Origin: Candidatus Aminicenantota bacterium
Lineage (GTDB): Bacteria > Acidobacteriota > Aminicenantia > Aminicenantales > JAFGAV01
Direction: 5' to 3'
DNA: 9,626 bases
NCBI GenBank assembly: GCA_016867615.1
Contig: VGJG01000039.1
Span: 1 to 9,626 of the forward strand
The notes beneath the pieces are model-generated. The model made no database searches and was not told the origin of the DNA. It saw nothing but the letters and a program-made list of their open reading frames with translations. This document shows, one piece after another, positions 1 through 7,493 of this stretch. A program made the position numbers and the translations under genes. Position 1 is the stretch's first letter. The number at the start of each line of letters is the position of its first letter.

Positions 1-825
1 CCGGACGGCCCGGACGGCCTCGTCTATGGCTTCGGGAGGAGTCGAGGCTCCCCCGGAAATGCCGACGGAACGGACTCCCTCCAGGATCCCGGGCTCGATC
101 TCGTCCGCGGATTCGATGAAGTAAGTCCGGGGCAGAACGCGGCGGGAGATGTGGAAGAGCTTTTGGGTGTTGGAGCTCGAGCGTCCGCCGATGATGAACA
201 GGGCTTCCACGCGCCGGGCGAGCTCCAGGGTGGATGCCTGCCGGGCTTGGGTGAAGCGGCAGATGGTGTTGAAGACTCGGAGCTCTCCGGTCTTTTCCAG
301 GAGGCGGACGACGACTCTCTCGAAGAGCGGAAAGTCCTGTGTCGACTGGGCCAGGACGGCACGTTTCTTGGCCGGGGGGAGGGCGCCGGCCGCCTCCTCG
401 CTGTCCAGGACCGTCGCCCCTCCCCGGCTGTGGCCGACGAGACCCTTGATCTCCGGATGTTCCGGGTCGCCGACCAGGACGATCCCGATGTTCCGGCGGG
501 CCAGGTCCGCGACGCGTCTCTGGATGCTGCGGACGATCGGGCAGGTGGCGTCCACGACTTCCAGCCCGCGGCGGAGGAGGGCCTCGTAGACCTCGGGCGA
601 CACCCCGTGACTGCGGATGACGACCGTGCCGCCGGCGATCTTTTCCTGGTTTTCCTCGGAGGCGATGCCCCCTCTTTCGAGGTCGCGGATGACGCGGGGA
701 TTGTGGATCAGGCTCCCCAGTGTGGTCACCGCGCCGGACCGCTCCCGGCGGACTTTGCGGGCGAGGTTCAAGGCCCGTTTGACGCCGTAGCACAGTCCCG
801 TATCGGGAGCGACGATGATTTCCAT
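1..825 (-). CDS. ispH: 4-hydroxy-3-methylbut-2-enyl diphosphate reductase (IspH/LytB), C-terminus cut by window edge
   Basis: IspH is the [4Fe-4S] enzyme that performs the last step of the MEP isoprenoid pathway, reducing HMBPP to IPP and DMAPP in the cytoplasm. I translated 275 in-frame codons from the ATG at 825 to the left edge with no stop. The three cluster ligands are present: Cys12 (in GLCYGVKRA), Cys95 (DATCPIV) and Cys189 (NTICRFT). Substrate-binding positions of the family are also visible: His41 (IHNP), His73 (RSHGV), His123 and Glu125 (GDPEHPE), Thr162 (AQST), the SSSNT motif at 216-220 and ISGGASTP at 256-263. The start is fixed by the first Cys falling at residue 12, as in E. 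coli IspH. I see no convincing Shine-Dalgarno sequence before it. Usual family length is a little over 300 residues, so only the last part is missing; a C-terminal fusion such as an S1 domain cannot be excluded. It is transcribed divergently from the gene at 1062. Confidence 0.96.
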   Translation of the reverse strand, partial: MEIIVAPDTGLCYGVKRALNLARKVRRERSGAVTTLGSLIHNPRVIRDLERGGIASEENQEKIAGGTVVIRSHGVSPEVYEALLRRGLEVVDATCPIVRSIQRRVADLARRNIGIVLVGDPEHPEIKGLVGHSRGGATVLDSEEAAGALPPAKKRAVLAQSTQDFPLFERVVVRLLEKTGELRVFNTICRFTQARQASTLELARRVEALFIIGGRSSSNTQKLFHISRRVLPRTYFIESADEIEPGILEGVRSVGISGGASTPPEAIDEAVRAVR

Positions 826-857
826 GAATTGAGAACGCGCTCGCAAAAAATAGTGCT

Positions 858-962
858 TAAGTCTACTCCCTGCCGGCCGCTTTGTCAACCCTAAGTATCG
901 ATAAAACCTTGACTTAGAGGGAACGAATCGCCGCCGCCGGTCGTTGATTATAAGTCTGCTCC
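858..962. promoter_or_regulatory. Cluster of TAAGT/ACTTA elements in the divergent ispH / GWxTD intergenic region
   Basis: The 236-base divergent gap (826-1061) holds four copies of a TAAGT core: forward at 858-862, 892-896 and 951-955, and inverted (ACTTA) at 912-916. The middle two form a perfect 6-bp inverted repeat, CTAAGT (891-896) and ACTTAG (912-917), whose centres are 21 bp apart, about two helical turns. It sits just upstream of the ispH -35 box. The outer two are part of a 12-base direct repeat, TAAGTCTACTCC at 858-869 and TAAGTCTGCTCC at 951-962, with one mismatch; the first copy overlaps the ispH -10. This looks like an operator array, but no regulator family is recognisable. Confidence 0.35.
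860..888 (-). promoter_or_regulatory. Sigma70-type promoter of ispH
   Basis: On the minus strand a perfect TTGACA -35 hexamer (888-883) is followed after 17 bases by TAGACT (865-860), which matches TATAAT at four of six positions. The predicted transcription start is near 853, giving a leader of about 28 bases before the ispH ATG at 825. The leader has a run of six T and no clear ribosome binding site. Assignment is by consensus and position only. Confidence 0.7.
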
Positions 963-1003
963 TGTGTCCGGCGAGGGAAGGACGGCTTGCCCCGCCGGTC
1001 CTG

Positions 1004-1032
1004 TTGAAAAGCCGCTTCGCTTGGGCTACACT
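1004..1032 (+). promoter_or_regulatory. Probable sigma70-type promoter of the GWxTD/TPR operon
   Basis: TTGAAA (1004-1009) and TACACT (1027-1032) are separated by exactly 17 bases and lie 29 bases before the ATG at 1062. The start site would be near 1039, leaving a leader of about 23 bases. An AAAGG at 1048-1052 is a plausible ribosome binding site at 9 bases spacing. The -10 has the same TAnACT form as the ispH promoter, which supports both calls mildly. Confidence 0.55.
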
Positions 1033-1061
1033 TGAATTCAAGAAAATAAAGGCTGAGCAAC

Positions 1062-3167
1062 ATGAAAAAACACCCGTTTTCCTCCTGCCTCTTCATCCTC
1101 CTCGCGGCCGGCCTGGCGTTCGCGGGAGCCGGCCAGGACAAATCACCTGCCCTGAAGAAATTCAAGCCCGAGGAGCTCGCGCCCCAGTACCGGCGCTGGC
1201 TCCTCGAGGAAGCGGTCTACATCATCCACCCCAAGGAAAGGGACGTTTTCCTCCAGCTTCAGAACGACCGGGAACGGGAGCTGTTCATCGAAGCCTTCTG
1301 GAAGCATCGGGACCCGAACCCCGCCACGCCGGTGAACGAGTTTAAGGAGGAGCATTACAAGCGCATCGCCCACGCCAACAAGCACTTCGGCCGGTTCGCC
1401 CCCGGGCCGGGCTGGCGGACGGACCGCGGACGGATCCACATCATCCTGGGCGAGCCCCAGCAGACCCGGACCTACGACAACGAGGCCGAAGTCGTGCCCG
1501 TGGAGATCTGGTTTTACCAGGGTTTCGCCGAATACGGCCTGCCCAACGGCTTCTACTGCGTTTTCTACAGGAAAGACGAGGGCTCGGATTTCGAGCTCTA
1601 CAGCCCCGTGGCCCACGGCCCGGGCAAGCTCCTGCGCCACAGGGAGTTCTATTCCTCCTTCGACCCCTACGACCCCCTGGCCGCCTTTTACACCCTCAAG
1701 GAGGTCGCGCCCGACATCGCCCAGAAATCCCTGTCCCTGATCGCCGGCGAGGAGCACATGGTCCAGCAGCCCACCATGGCCTCCGAAGTGCTCATGGCCA
1801 ACATCGGCCTCTATCCCCACAAGAGGGTCAAGGAGGAATACGCCGAGAAATTCCTCAGGTACAAGGAGTTCGTCGAGGTCGACTACTCGGTCAATTACAT
1901 CGACAGCCAGTCCCTGTTCGCCGTCACCCTCGACCCCTCGGGCCGGGCCTTCGTCCAATACCTCATCGAGCCCCGCCGCCTGTCGGTCGAGTCCGTGGAG
2001 GGGCGGTTCTTCACCCTGATCGAAGTCAACGTCAGGGTGAGCGACAAGCAGGGGCGGACAGTCTTCCAGCTCGAGCGATCCTATCCCCTCAACCTGACCC
2101 GGGACGAGGTGGCCGCCCTCCGGACCAGGCCCTTCAGCCTCCAGGGCATGTTCGCCCTGGCCCAGGGCCGCTACGACGTGGTGATGATCCTGAAAAATTC
2201 GGCGGGCAAGGAGTTCACCACGGCCGAGGCCGAGATCTATGTTCCCGCCCCCCCGACATCGCTGGCCATGAGCCCTCTCTTCCTCGGCTACGGAAGCAGG
2301 GCAGGCCTTGCGGATTCCAGGCGCAAAGCCTTCCAATTCAACGACCTGCAGCTTCTCGTGGCGCCCATGAACCAGTTCTCGCCGAGAGAGACCATGACCG
2401 CGCTGTTCCAGCTTCTGGGACCCGAAGAGGAGAGGAACAAGGCCGCGACCGCCAGGTTCGAAGTCCTCGACGAATCGGGCGGCAGGGTGAAGAGCTGGTC
2501 TCTCGCCCTCGACCCGGCCCTCCGTTCGGGCTTCGTCCTGCAGACTCTGATTCTCGAGGAGCTGAAACCGGCCCACTACAGCCTTTCGGTCCGCGTCGAG
2601 GACCATGAGGGCCGTCCCGTCCTGTCCGACAGCCGCCCGTTCTCGGTCTCGTCCGTCCCGGTCATCCCCAGGCCCCTCGTCCATTCCGAGCCCGTGCCCG
2701 AGCCGACGAGCCCCTTCACCTCCTTCCTCCTCGGCGGGCAGCACTTCAACAAAGGGGAGACGGACGTCGCCCTCGGACTGCTCCGGGACGCCTATATGCG
2801 CGAGCCCGCCAACCAGCGGTACGCCGTGGGATACGGCCGGGCCCTCATGTCCGGCGGCCGGTACGGAGAGGCGAGGGCGGTGCTCGAGCCTTTCCGGGAG
2901 GCCGAGAAGCCCGAGGCCGAGGTCTTCGAGCTCCTCGGCCTGGCCTATCAGGTCGAGGGAGATTGCGCCCGGGCCGTCGAGTGCTTCGTCGGTTATCTGA
3001 CCCGCTTCGGGTCGAAGCTCGCCGTGTTCAACAGCCTGGGCGAGTGTTACAGCCGCCTGGACGACGCCGAGAACGCGCTCTTCGCCTGGGAGAAATCCCT
3101 GGAGATGAACCCCGACCAGCCCGAAGTGCGACGGAGAGTCGAGGAGTTGAAAAAAAGACGGCGTTAG
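1062..3167 (+). CDS. Exported GWxTD domain-containing protein with C-terminal TPR repeats
   Basis: This is a 701-residue protein of the GWxTD family, whose function is unknown. A Sec signal peptide covers about residues 1-24 (MKK start, hydrophobic core, AFAGAG end), so it acts in the periplasm or at the outer membrane. The GWxTD core spans about 40-185: an EAFWKHRDPN segment at 77-86, the name motif in GPGWRTDRGRIHIILGEP from 115, and VEIWFY at 147-152. A long middle part (about 190-545) looks beta-rich and I assign no family to it. Residues about 550-690 form TPR-type helical repeats, with the last unit ALFAWEKSLEMNPDQPE typical. It is the first gene of an operon; the next gene starts 27 bases after its stop. 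The ATG is preceded by AAAGG and directly followed by the signal peptide. The family call is firm; the role is not known. Confidence 0.9.
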   Translation: MKKHPFSSCLFILLAAGLAFAGAGQDKSPALKKFKPEELAPQYRRWLLEEAVYIIHPKERDVFLQLQNDRERELFIEAFWKHRDPNPATPVNEFKEEHYKRIAHANKHFGRFAPGPGWRTDRGRIHIILGEPQQTRTYDNEAEVVPVEIWFYQGFAEYGLPNGFYCVFYRKDEGSDFELYSPVAHGPGKLLRHREFYSSFDPYDPLAAFYTLKEVAPDIAQKSLSLIAGEEHMVQQPTMASEVLMANIGLYPHKRVKEEYAEKFLRYKEFVEVDYSVNYIDSQSLFAVTLDPSGRAFVQYLIEPRRLSVESVEGRFFTLIEVNVRVSDKQGRTVFQLERSYPLNLTRDEVAALRTRPFSLQGMFALAQGRYDVVMILKNSAGKEFTTAEAEIYVPAPPTSLAMSPLFLGYGSRAGLADSRRKAFQFNDLQLLVAPMNQFSPRETMTALFQLLGPEEERNKAATARFEVLDESGGRVKSWSLALDPALRSGFVLQTLILEELKPAHYSLSVRVEDHEGRPVLSDSRPFSVSSVPVIPRPLVHSEPVPEPTSPFTSFLLGGQHFNKGETDVALGLLRDAYMREPANQRYAVGYGRALMSGGRYGEARAVLEPFREAEKPEAEVFELLGLAYQVEGDCARAVECFVGYLTRFGSKLAVFNSLGECYSRLDDAENALFAWEKSLEMNPDQPEVRRRVEELKKRRR

Positions 3168-3194
3168 AATATCATCGTCCCGAAGGAGTCAAAA

Positions 3195-4157
3195 ATGCAT
3201 TCTCTTAAATCCGTGATGATCCTGTCCGCGGCTGTGCTGCTCGTCCTGTCCGGTCTGTCCGGCCAGTTCCAGGGCAAAGCCCGACTGGGCGGAGAGGTAT
3301 ACGACGAGGACAAGAACCCCGTGGAGGGAGCCAAGGTCAGCATCGTCCACCCCGAGCGCCTCGACAAACCCCTGGCGACCAAGACCAACAAGAAGGGCAA
3401 GTGGGCGGTCATGGGCTTGGGCACGGGGCAGCACATGGTCACGGTCACGGCCGCGGGCTTCGCCGAATGGAGGCAGGAGGTCTACGTCAGCCAGCTCGAC
3501 CGCAACCCGACGATCGTCGCCACCCTGAAAAAAGCCCAGGTCGTGGATGCCGGGCCGGCCGGTCCCGTGGGCCTGGAGCTCGTGGAGCAGGGCAACAGGC
3601 TGTTCGAGGAGAAAAGTTTCGAACAAGCCGCGGCTCTCTTCGAGCAGTTTCTGGAGAAGAACCCGGGCGCCTTCCAGACGCACCTCAACATCGGAAACTG
3701 CTACCGGGAGACGGGCGCATTCGACAAGGCCGTGGCGGAATACAACCTGGTGATCGCCAAGGTCAAAGAGACGAACCCCGAGCTCAAGGGCGACGTCATG
3801 GCCGGCAAGGCCCTGGCGGCCATAGGAGAGGTCCATATCCGCCAGGGCGACCTGGAAGGCGCCCAGGAATTCTTCAAGCAGTCGCTCGACGTCTCGCCCT
3901 CGGACGAGACACTGGCCTACAATGTGGGGGAGATCTACTTCTCCAACGGCAAGGTGGACGAGGCCATCCGGTATTTCAAGCTGGCCGTCGAGATCAAGCC
4001 CGGCTGGCCGGAAGCCCACCTCAAGCTCGGCTTTTCCTACCTGAACAAGGCCGACTACGGGCCGGCGGCCGCTTCCATGGCCAAGTACCTCGAGCTCGCG
4101 CCCGAGGCCCCGAACGCGGCCGATATCAAGAAGATCCTCGAGTCGATCAAGAAATAG
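3195..4157 (+). CDS. Exported carboxypeptidase-regulatory-like / TPR protein
   Basis: The product is 320 residues. Residues 1 to about 23 are a signal peptide (KSVMILSAAVLLVLSGLSG). Residues about 29-113 form a carboxypeptidase-regulatory-like beta-sandwich, recognisable from GGEVYDEDKNPVEGAKVSI, the turn KKGKWAV and GxHxVTVTAAGF. From about 127 to 304 there are five TPR units, for example SFEQAAALFEQFLEKNPGAF and KVDEAIRYFKLAVEIKPGWP. The combination suggests a periplasmic or surface scaffold that binds other proteins; no catalytic residues are seen. A good Shine-Dalgarno AAGGAG (3183-3188) sits 6 bases before the ATG. It follows the GWxTD protein by 27 bases, so both are likely cotranscribed, and a hairpin terminator begins 15 bases after its stop. 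The first domain is the same type as at the N-terminus of the convergent TonB receptor. Domain calls are firm; the specific role is unknown. Confidence 0.88.
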   Translation: MHSLKSVMILSAAVLLVLSGLSGQFQGKARLGGEVYDEDKNPVEGAKVSIVHPERLDKPLATKTNKKGKWAVMGLGTGQHMVTVTAAGFAEWRQEVYVSQLDRNPTIVATLKKAQVVDAGPAGPVGLELVEQGNRLFEEKSFEQAAALFEQFLEKNPGAFQTHLNIGNCYRETGAFDKAVAEYNLVIAKVKETNPELKGDVMAGKALAAIGEVHIRQGDLEGAQEFFKQSLDVSPSDETLAYNVGEIYFSNGKVDEAIRYFKLAVEIKPGWPEAHLKLGFSYLNKADYGPAAASMAKYLELAPEAPNAADIKKILESIKK

Positions 4158-4171
4158 CCATCCGGAGTATC

Positions 4172-4206
4172 AAAAAAAAGGGGCCCCTTTCGGGGCCCCT
4201 TTTTTT
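4172..4206. terminator. Bidirectional intrinsic terminator between convergent genes
   Basis: The element is eight A, then GGGGCCCC, a TTTC loop, GGGGCCCC and seven T. It gives an 8-bp all-GC stem extended by A-T pairs, with a T run on either strand. It begins 15 bases after the stop of the plus-strand carboxypeptidase-regulatory/TPR gene and 30 bases beyond the stop of the minus-strand TonB receptor, so it can end both transcripts. No gene is seen in 4158-4236. Confidence 0.93.
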
Positions 4207-4236
4207 GTGCTCGTGTTTCTGCTTTTCGTCCGCTGC

Positions 4237-7200
4237 TTAGAAGATGAACTTGACGCCCAGGCGGGCGGCCCAGGGAGCGGTGAAAGTGGTATTCTGTCCG
4301 TAGCGGGGGTCGAGGGTGAGATTGTTGGTTTGGATGACCTGCCAGAAGTCGTAGCCGGCCAGGAGGTCGTCGTCGTCCATGTAGATGTTCGTCTGGTTGA
4401 CGGTGGAGAAGACGCGCTGGGCGATCTTGAAGTTGAAGATGTTGGTCACGTTGGCGTTGAACTGGAGGGTGTACTTGCCGAAGAGCTTGAGGTCGTATTG
4501 GACGAAAAGATCCATCCTGTAGAGGAAGGGCGTCCGCTTGCCCTCGACGATCGGGCCGCCGAAGCCGTCCATGTAGAAGCCGCGGTTCAGGGGATAGTAG
4601 CCCTGGACGCCCCCCTGGTAGAACTCCGTGGTCACGGGCGTGCCGCTCATGGCGATGGCGTTCAGGCCTACGGTCAGGCCGAAGGGCAGGACGTACGAGC
4701 CCCAGAGCTTGAGCTGGTGCGTGCGGTCGGTGGGCAGGAGACCCACGGTCTCCTTGCCTTGCTGATCGTAGCTCAGGAACCAGAGGTCGAAGTAGCGGTT
4801 GACGTTGGGCGACATGCGGCCGAACTCGTCCGAGGAGGCCAGGCCGGAGTAGTTGCCCCACAGGCGGCTCCAGGTGTAGGAGAACCCGCCCAGCCAGTTC
4901 TGGCTGTAGCGCTTCTCGACGGCGAAGTCGGCGGCGTAGTAGTCGCGTTTGGCGGTCGGGCAGGGGAGGTAGTTGGGGTCGAGCTTGGAATTGACCCAGT
5001 CGGAGCCGGGGTTGGCGATGTAGTACATCTCGCCCAGGTCGGTCATGATGCCCACGTCCTCGATCGTCCGGATGAGGTGCTTGTAGACGCCGCGGACCTT
5101 GAAGGAGAAGTTCTCCCACATCTGCTTCTCGGCGCCCAGGACGTACTCGACCTGGCTCATGGGCTTGAGGCCTTCCTCGACCGTGTCCCAGGAGGGGATG
5201 CGCCAATCCATTTCTTCAATAAAGACGTTGCCGCCCGCGGTGTAGGGATAGGTAAGCTGGCTCCAATCGGGGGATTCCCACTTGTAGTACTGGGACTTCC
5301 AGGCGAACCCGCCGAACGAGCCCTCGGCCATCTCGAGCTTCATGACGTCGTAGAAGATGCCCCAGGAAGCGAAGATCTTGAGCGAGCTGTCGCCGAAGAG
5401 GTCGTAGGAGAGCCCGAGACGGGGGGCGAGCTTGTCGGTGAAGTTGAACTTGATGGGGGTGAAGTTCTCGGGGACGCCGTACTCGGCGGCCTCGGTGGCC
5501 GTGGCCATGGAGGGGATGCTCTCCTGCTCGGCGCGCAGGCCGAAGTTCAGGGTGAGCTTCTTGCCGATCGTCCAGGAGTCCTGGATGTAGAGGGCGTAGC
5601 GGTTGGAGTGGATCTTGGCCCGGGTGCCGTAGTCCTGGGGTCCGGTACCTCGCACCTGGAAATAGCCGTAGGTGCCCTTGTTCGCGCCTCCGTTGTGGTC
5701 GTAGTAGGTCCGGTTGGGATAGAGAAGGAGGTAGTCGCCCCAGGACAGTTCGTTGACGTCCTGACGGATTTGGGCGAACTGGAAGCCGACTTTCCAGGCG
5801 TGCTCGCCGGCCAGGTCGAGGTAGTAGGTCGCGTCGGCCGTGACCCCCAGGCGCGTCTGCTCGTTTTTCTGGGTGTTCCACATCTCGCCGGAGGGATAGC
5901 TCCACCATCCGCCGGGCCTTCGGAGCTCCGTGGGATAGGTCGCCCAGGCGCCGCTAGCGAGGGTCATGTTGCTGGCAACCATCCGGTAGATGTTCTTGTC
6001 CGTGCTGAAACTGGAGCCGATGCCCTGGTTGGTGTAATAGTAGCCGGCCGTGCCGCTGAAGAACAGGTTGGGGTTGGCGATGTAGTCGGCCCGGAAGGAA
6101 AAGGTCATGTCCGGGGTGTAGCGGCCGAATTCGTCATAGGTGCTGAAGGCAGCCAAGGGGTCGTTTTCCGGCGGATCGCTGTCCGCGGGAAGGAGGTGGG
6201 ACCATTTCCAGGTGTCGTTGGCGTAGCTGGCGCTCAGGCGCAGGTTGGAGAGCGGCTGGGCCGTGATCTTGGCCTGCATCCGGGGCCAGTACTGGGTCCG
6301 GTCGAAGGTCTTGGTCACGCCGCCGATGATGAAAATCGTCTCCCGATCCTGCTTCATGATCGTGGGCATGAACCCGCCGTAGAACCACAGCTTGTCCTTC
6401 ATGACGTAGCCGCCGATGTTCAGCCCGAACTCGTAGCGGTTCCACAGGCCCGGGCTCCTCTTCTCGCCGGGGTTGTAGTACTCGTATTGGGTTGAGTCGA
6501 GGGGGTTCAGGCGCAGGGACTCGCGGGGCGTGCCGTCGAAGGTGCTGCCGTCGATGTAGAACGTCGCCTCGCCGTGGAACTCGTTCCCGCCCGAGCGGGT
6601 GATGACGTTGATGACGCCGCCCATCGAGCCGCCGAACTCGGCCTCATAGCCCGACTGCTTGACCTGGACTTCCTCCAAGTGCTCCAGCCGGACGTTGAGC
6701 GTGTTGCCGCCCGTGTACATGTCGGTGATGTCCGTGCCGTCGACGAAGAACATGTTCTCCGAGCCCGAGGCGCCGTCCACCGAGATGCCGCCCAGCCAGG
6801 CCTCGTTGTTGACCGAGGGGGCCAGGGTGACGAGGTTGGTGAAGTTCCGGCCCACGGGCAGGCGGGAGAAGACTTCCTTGGTGATGTTGGTCGCCGTCGA
6901 GCTCCGCTTGACGTCGATCAGCGGGGAGGCGGCCGTGACGGTCACGGTCTCCTCCAGGGCGGCCTGGGTCATCCTCATGTTCAGGGTCAGGACCTGCCCC
7001 GTGCGCAGGAGAACGTTCTCCTGGATCTTGGTGGCGAAGCCCTGGAGCATGAAGGTGACTTTGTACGTGCCGGGGACCAGCGCCCGGAGGCGGTAGCGCC
7101 CGGCGGCGTCGGAGATGGCCGTGGCCTTGCCGATAAGGCTCGGGCTCACGGCCTCGACGGTCGCGCCCGGAAGGGCCGTGCCCTCCTCGTCGGCGACAAC

Positions 7201-7290
7201 GCCCGTGACCTCGGCCGTCGTTTCCTGGGCGTACAAGCCCGCGGCTCCGACGAGAGCGAGGAGCGCGAAGATTGCGAGGAATTTCCTCAT
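4237..7290 (-). CDS. TonB-dependent outer-membrane receptor with N-terminal carboxypeptidase-regulatory-like domain
   Basis: This is a 1017-residue outer-membrane transporter or receptor that would be energised by TonB-ExbBD. From the ATG at 7290 there is a signal peptide (MRKFLAIFALLALVGAAG, cut near LYAQ at 19-22) and a carboxypeptidase-regulatory-like domain at about 24-108 (TGVVADEEGTALPGATVEA, PGTYKVTF). A possible TonB-box-like stretch EETVTVTAASPLIDV lies near 113, the plug at about 128-235 (SVDGASGSENMFFVDG, EFGGSMGGVINVITRSGGNE), then the beta-barrel. The chain ends in Phe (GVKFIF), as outer-membrane barrels do. An ATG 18 bases upstream (7308) is in frame, but its own codons contain the GGAGG that serves the 7290 start, so I chose 7290. 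Large receptors of this layout are abundant in Acidobacteriota. No SusD-like partner lies beside it and the substrate cannot be read from sequence. It shares its terminator with the convergent operon. Confidence 0.94.
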   Translation of the reverse strand: MRKFLAIFALLALVGAAGLYAQETTAEVTGVVADEEGTALPGATVEAVSPSLIGKATAISDAAGRYRLRALVPGTYKVTFMLQGFATKIQENVLLRTGQVLTLNMRMTQAALEETVTVTAASPLIDVKRSSTATNITKEVFSRLPVGRNFTNLVTLAPSVNNEAWLGGISVDGASGSENMFFVDGTDITDMYTGGNTLNVRLEHLEEVQVKQSGYEAEFGGSMGGVINVITRSGGNEFHGEATFYIDGSTFDGTPRESLRLNPLDSTQYEYYNPGEKRSPGLWNRYEFGLNIGGYVMKDKLWFYGGFMPTIMKQDRETIFIIGGVTKTFDRTQYWPRMQAKITAQPLSNLRLSASYANDTWKWSHLLPADSDPPENDPLAAFSTYDEFGRYTPDMTFSFRADYIANPNLFFSGTAGYYYTNQGIGSSFSTDKNIYRMVASNMTLASGAWATYPTELRRPGGWWSYPSGEMWNTQKNEQTRLGVTADATYYLDLAGEHAWKVGFQFAQIRQDVNELSWGDYLLLYPNRTYYDHNGGANKGTYGYFQVRGTGPQDYGTRAKIHSNRYALYIQDSWTIGKKLTLNFGLRAEQESIPSMATATEAAEYGVPENFTPIKFNFTDKLAPRLGLSYDLFGDSSLKIFASWGIFYDVMKLEMAEGSFGGFAWKSQYYKWESPDWSQLTYPYTAGGNVFIEEMDWRIPSWDTVEEGLKPMSQVEYVLGAEKQMWENFSFKVRGVYKHLIRTIEDVGIMTDLGEMYYIANPGSDWVNSKLDPNYLPCPTAKRDYYAADFAVEKRYSQNWLGGFSYTWSRLWGNYSGLASSDEFGRMSPNVNRYFDLWFLSYDQQGKETVGLLPTDRTHQLKLWGSYVLPFGLTVGLNAIAMSGTPVTTEFYQGGVQGYYPLNRGFYMDGFGGPIVEGKRTPFLYRMDLFVQYDLKLFGKYTLQFNANVTNIFNFKIAQRVFSTVNQTNIYMDDDDLLAGYDFWQVIQTNNLTLDPRYGQNTTFTAPWAARLGVKFIF

Positions 7291-7301
7291 GTTAACTCTT
7301 T

Positions 7302-7306
7302 CCTCC
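7302..7306 (-). promoter_or_regulatory. Ribosome binding site deciding the start of the TonB receptor
   Basis: On the minus strand GGAGG (7306-7302), followed by AAAGAG, lies 11 bases before the ATG at 7290. The same bases overlap the alternative ATG at 7308, so they cannot serve it. The codon after 7290 begins a standard signal peptide. This favours 7290 as the true start. Confidence 0.7.
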
Positions 7307-7384
7307 ATTCAATGACATTCCCTTTCCCTGGAGTCCTTTGGGGCTCCAACGATAGACCCGCACTCTATGAGTTTCTTCGGATTC

Positions 7385-7393
7385 TCACCTCCT
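7385..7393 (-). promoter_or_regulatory. Full-length Shine-Dalgarno-like sequence AGGAGGTGA without a matching start codon
   Basis: On the minus strand AGGAGGTGA matches the complement of the 16S rRNA 3' tail at all nine positions, yet no ATG, GTG or TTG follows at normal spacing. The receptor ATG is about 95 bases further on. The nearest candidate is GTG at 7363, which opens a 23-codon ORF ending one base before the receptor ATG, but its 24-base spacing is too long. It may be a leader element or a chance match. Confidence 0.35.
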
Positions 7394-7479
7394 GATTTGT
7401 ATGATGACTTTGCCAATTGTTCCTATTTATTAATAAGCAATTCTCATGCCATGTATATAAATTTAAACAATTTTGTAAT

Positions 7480-7493
7480 TTGATGTATATCAA
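7480..7493. promoter_or_regulatory. Operator-like palindrome TTGATGTATATCAA
   Basis: The arms TTGAT and ATCAA are perfect complements around a 4-base centre, so 12 of 14 positions fit dyad symmetry. It lies in the AT-rich region 190 bases upstream of the TonB receptor start. It could be a transcription-factor site, but AT-rich DNA gives such palindromes by chance and I recognise no regulator. Confidence 0.25.

Noticed and set aside
151..894. 247-codon plus-strand frame opposite ispH
   Set aside because: The minus-strand frame contains all three IspH cluster cysteines and the substrate-binding motifs, so this is its antisense shadow.
947..952. Perfect TATAAT on the minus strand upstream of ispH as a second promoter
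   Set aside because: No acceptable -35 hexamer lies 16-18 bases upstream, and a much better promoter sits at 860-888.
1143..2744. 533-codon minus-strand open frame antisense to the GWxTD/TPR gene
   Set aside because: Low-complexity composition and no recognisable domain; the plus strand has a signal peptide, the GWxTD motif and TPRs.
4055..5206. 383-codon minus-strand frame overlapping the end of the TonB receptor
   Set aside because: Arg/Pro/His-rich out-of-frame reading of the receptor gene; it also crosses the terminator and runs into the convergent gene.
4207..6495. 762-codon plus-strand open frame antisense to the TonB receptor
   Set aside because: Its Val/Gly/Glu/Asp-rich product is the typical shadow of a GC-rich gene read backwards. 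The minus strand encodes a complete TonB receptor with signal peptide, plug motifs and terminal Phe.
7292..7363. 23-codon GTG-initiated leader ORF before the TonB receptor (minus strand)
   Set aside because: No properly spaced Shine-Dalgarno sequence; kept only as part of the leader observation, not as a gene.
7415..7442. Inverted repeat AATTGTT/AGCAATT as an intrinsic terminator of the lipoprotein operon
   Set aside because: The stem is short and AT-rich with one G-T pair, the loop is 14 bases, and no T run follows on the minus strand.
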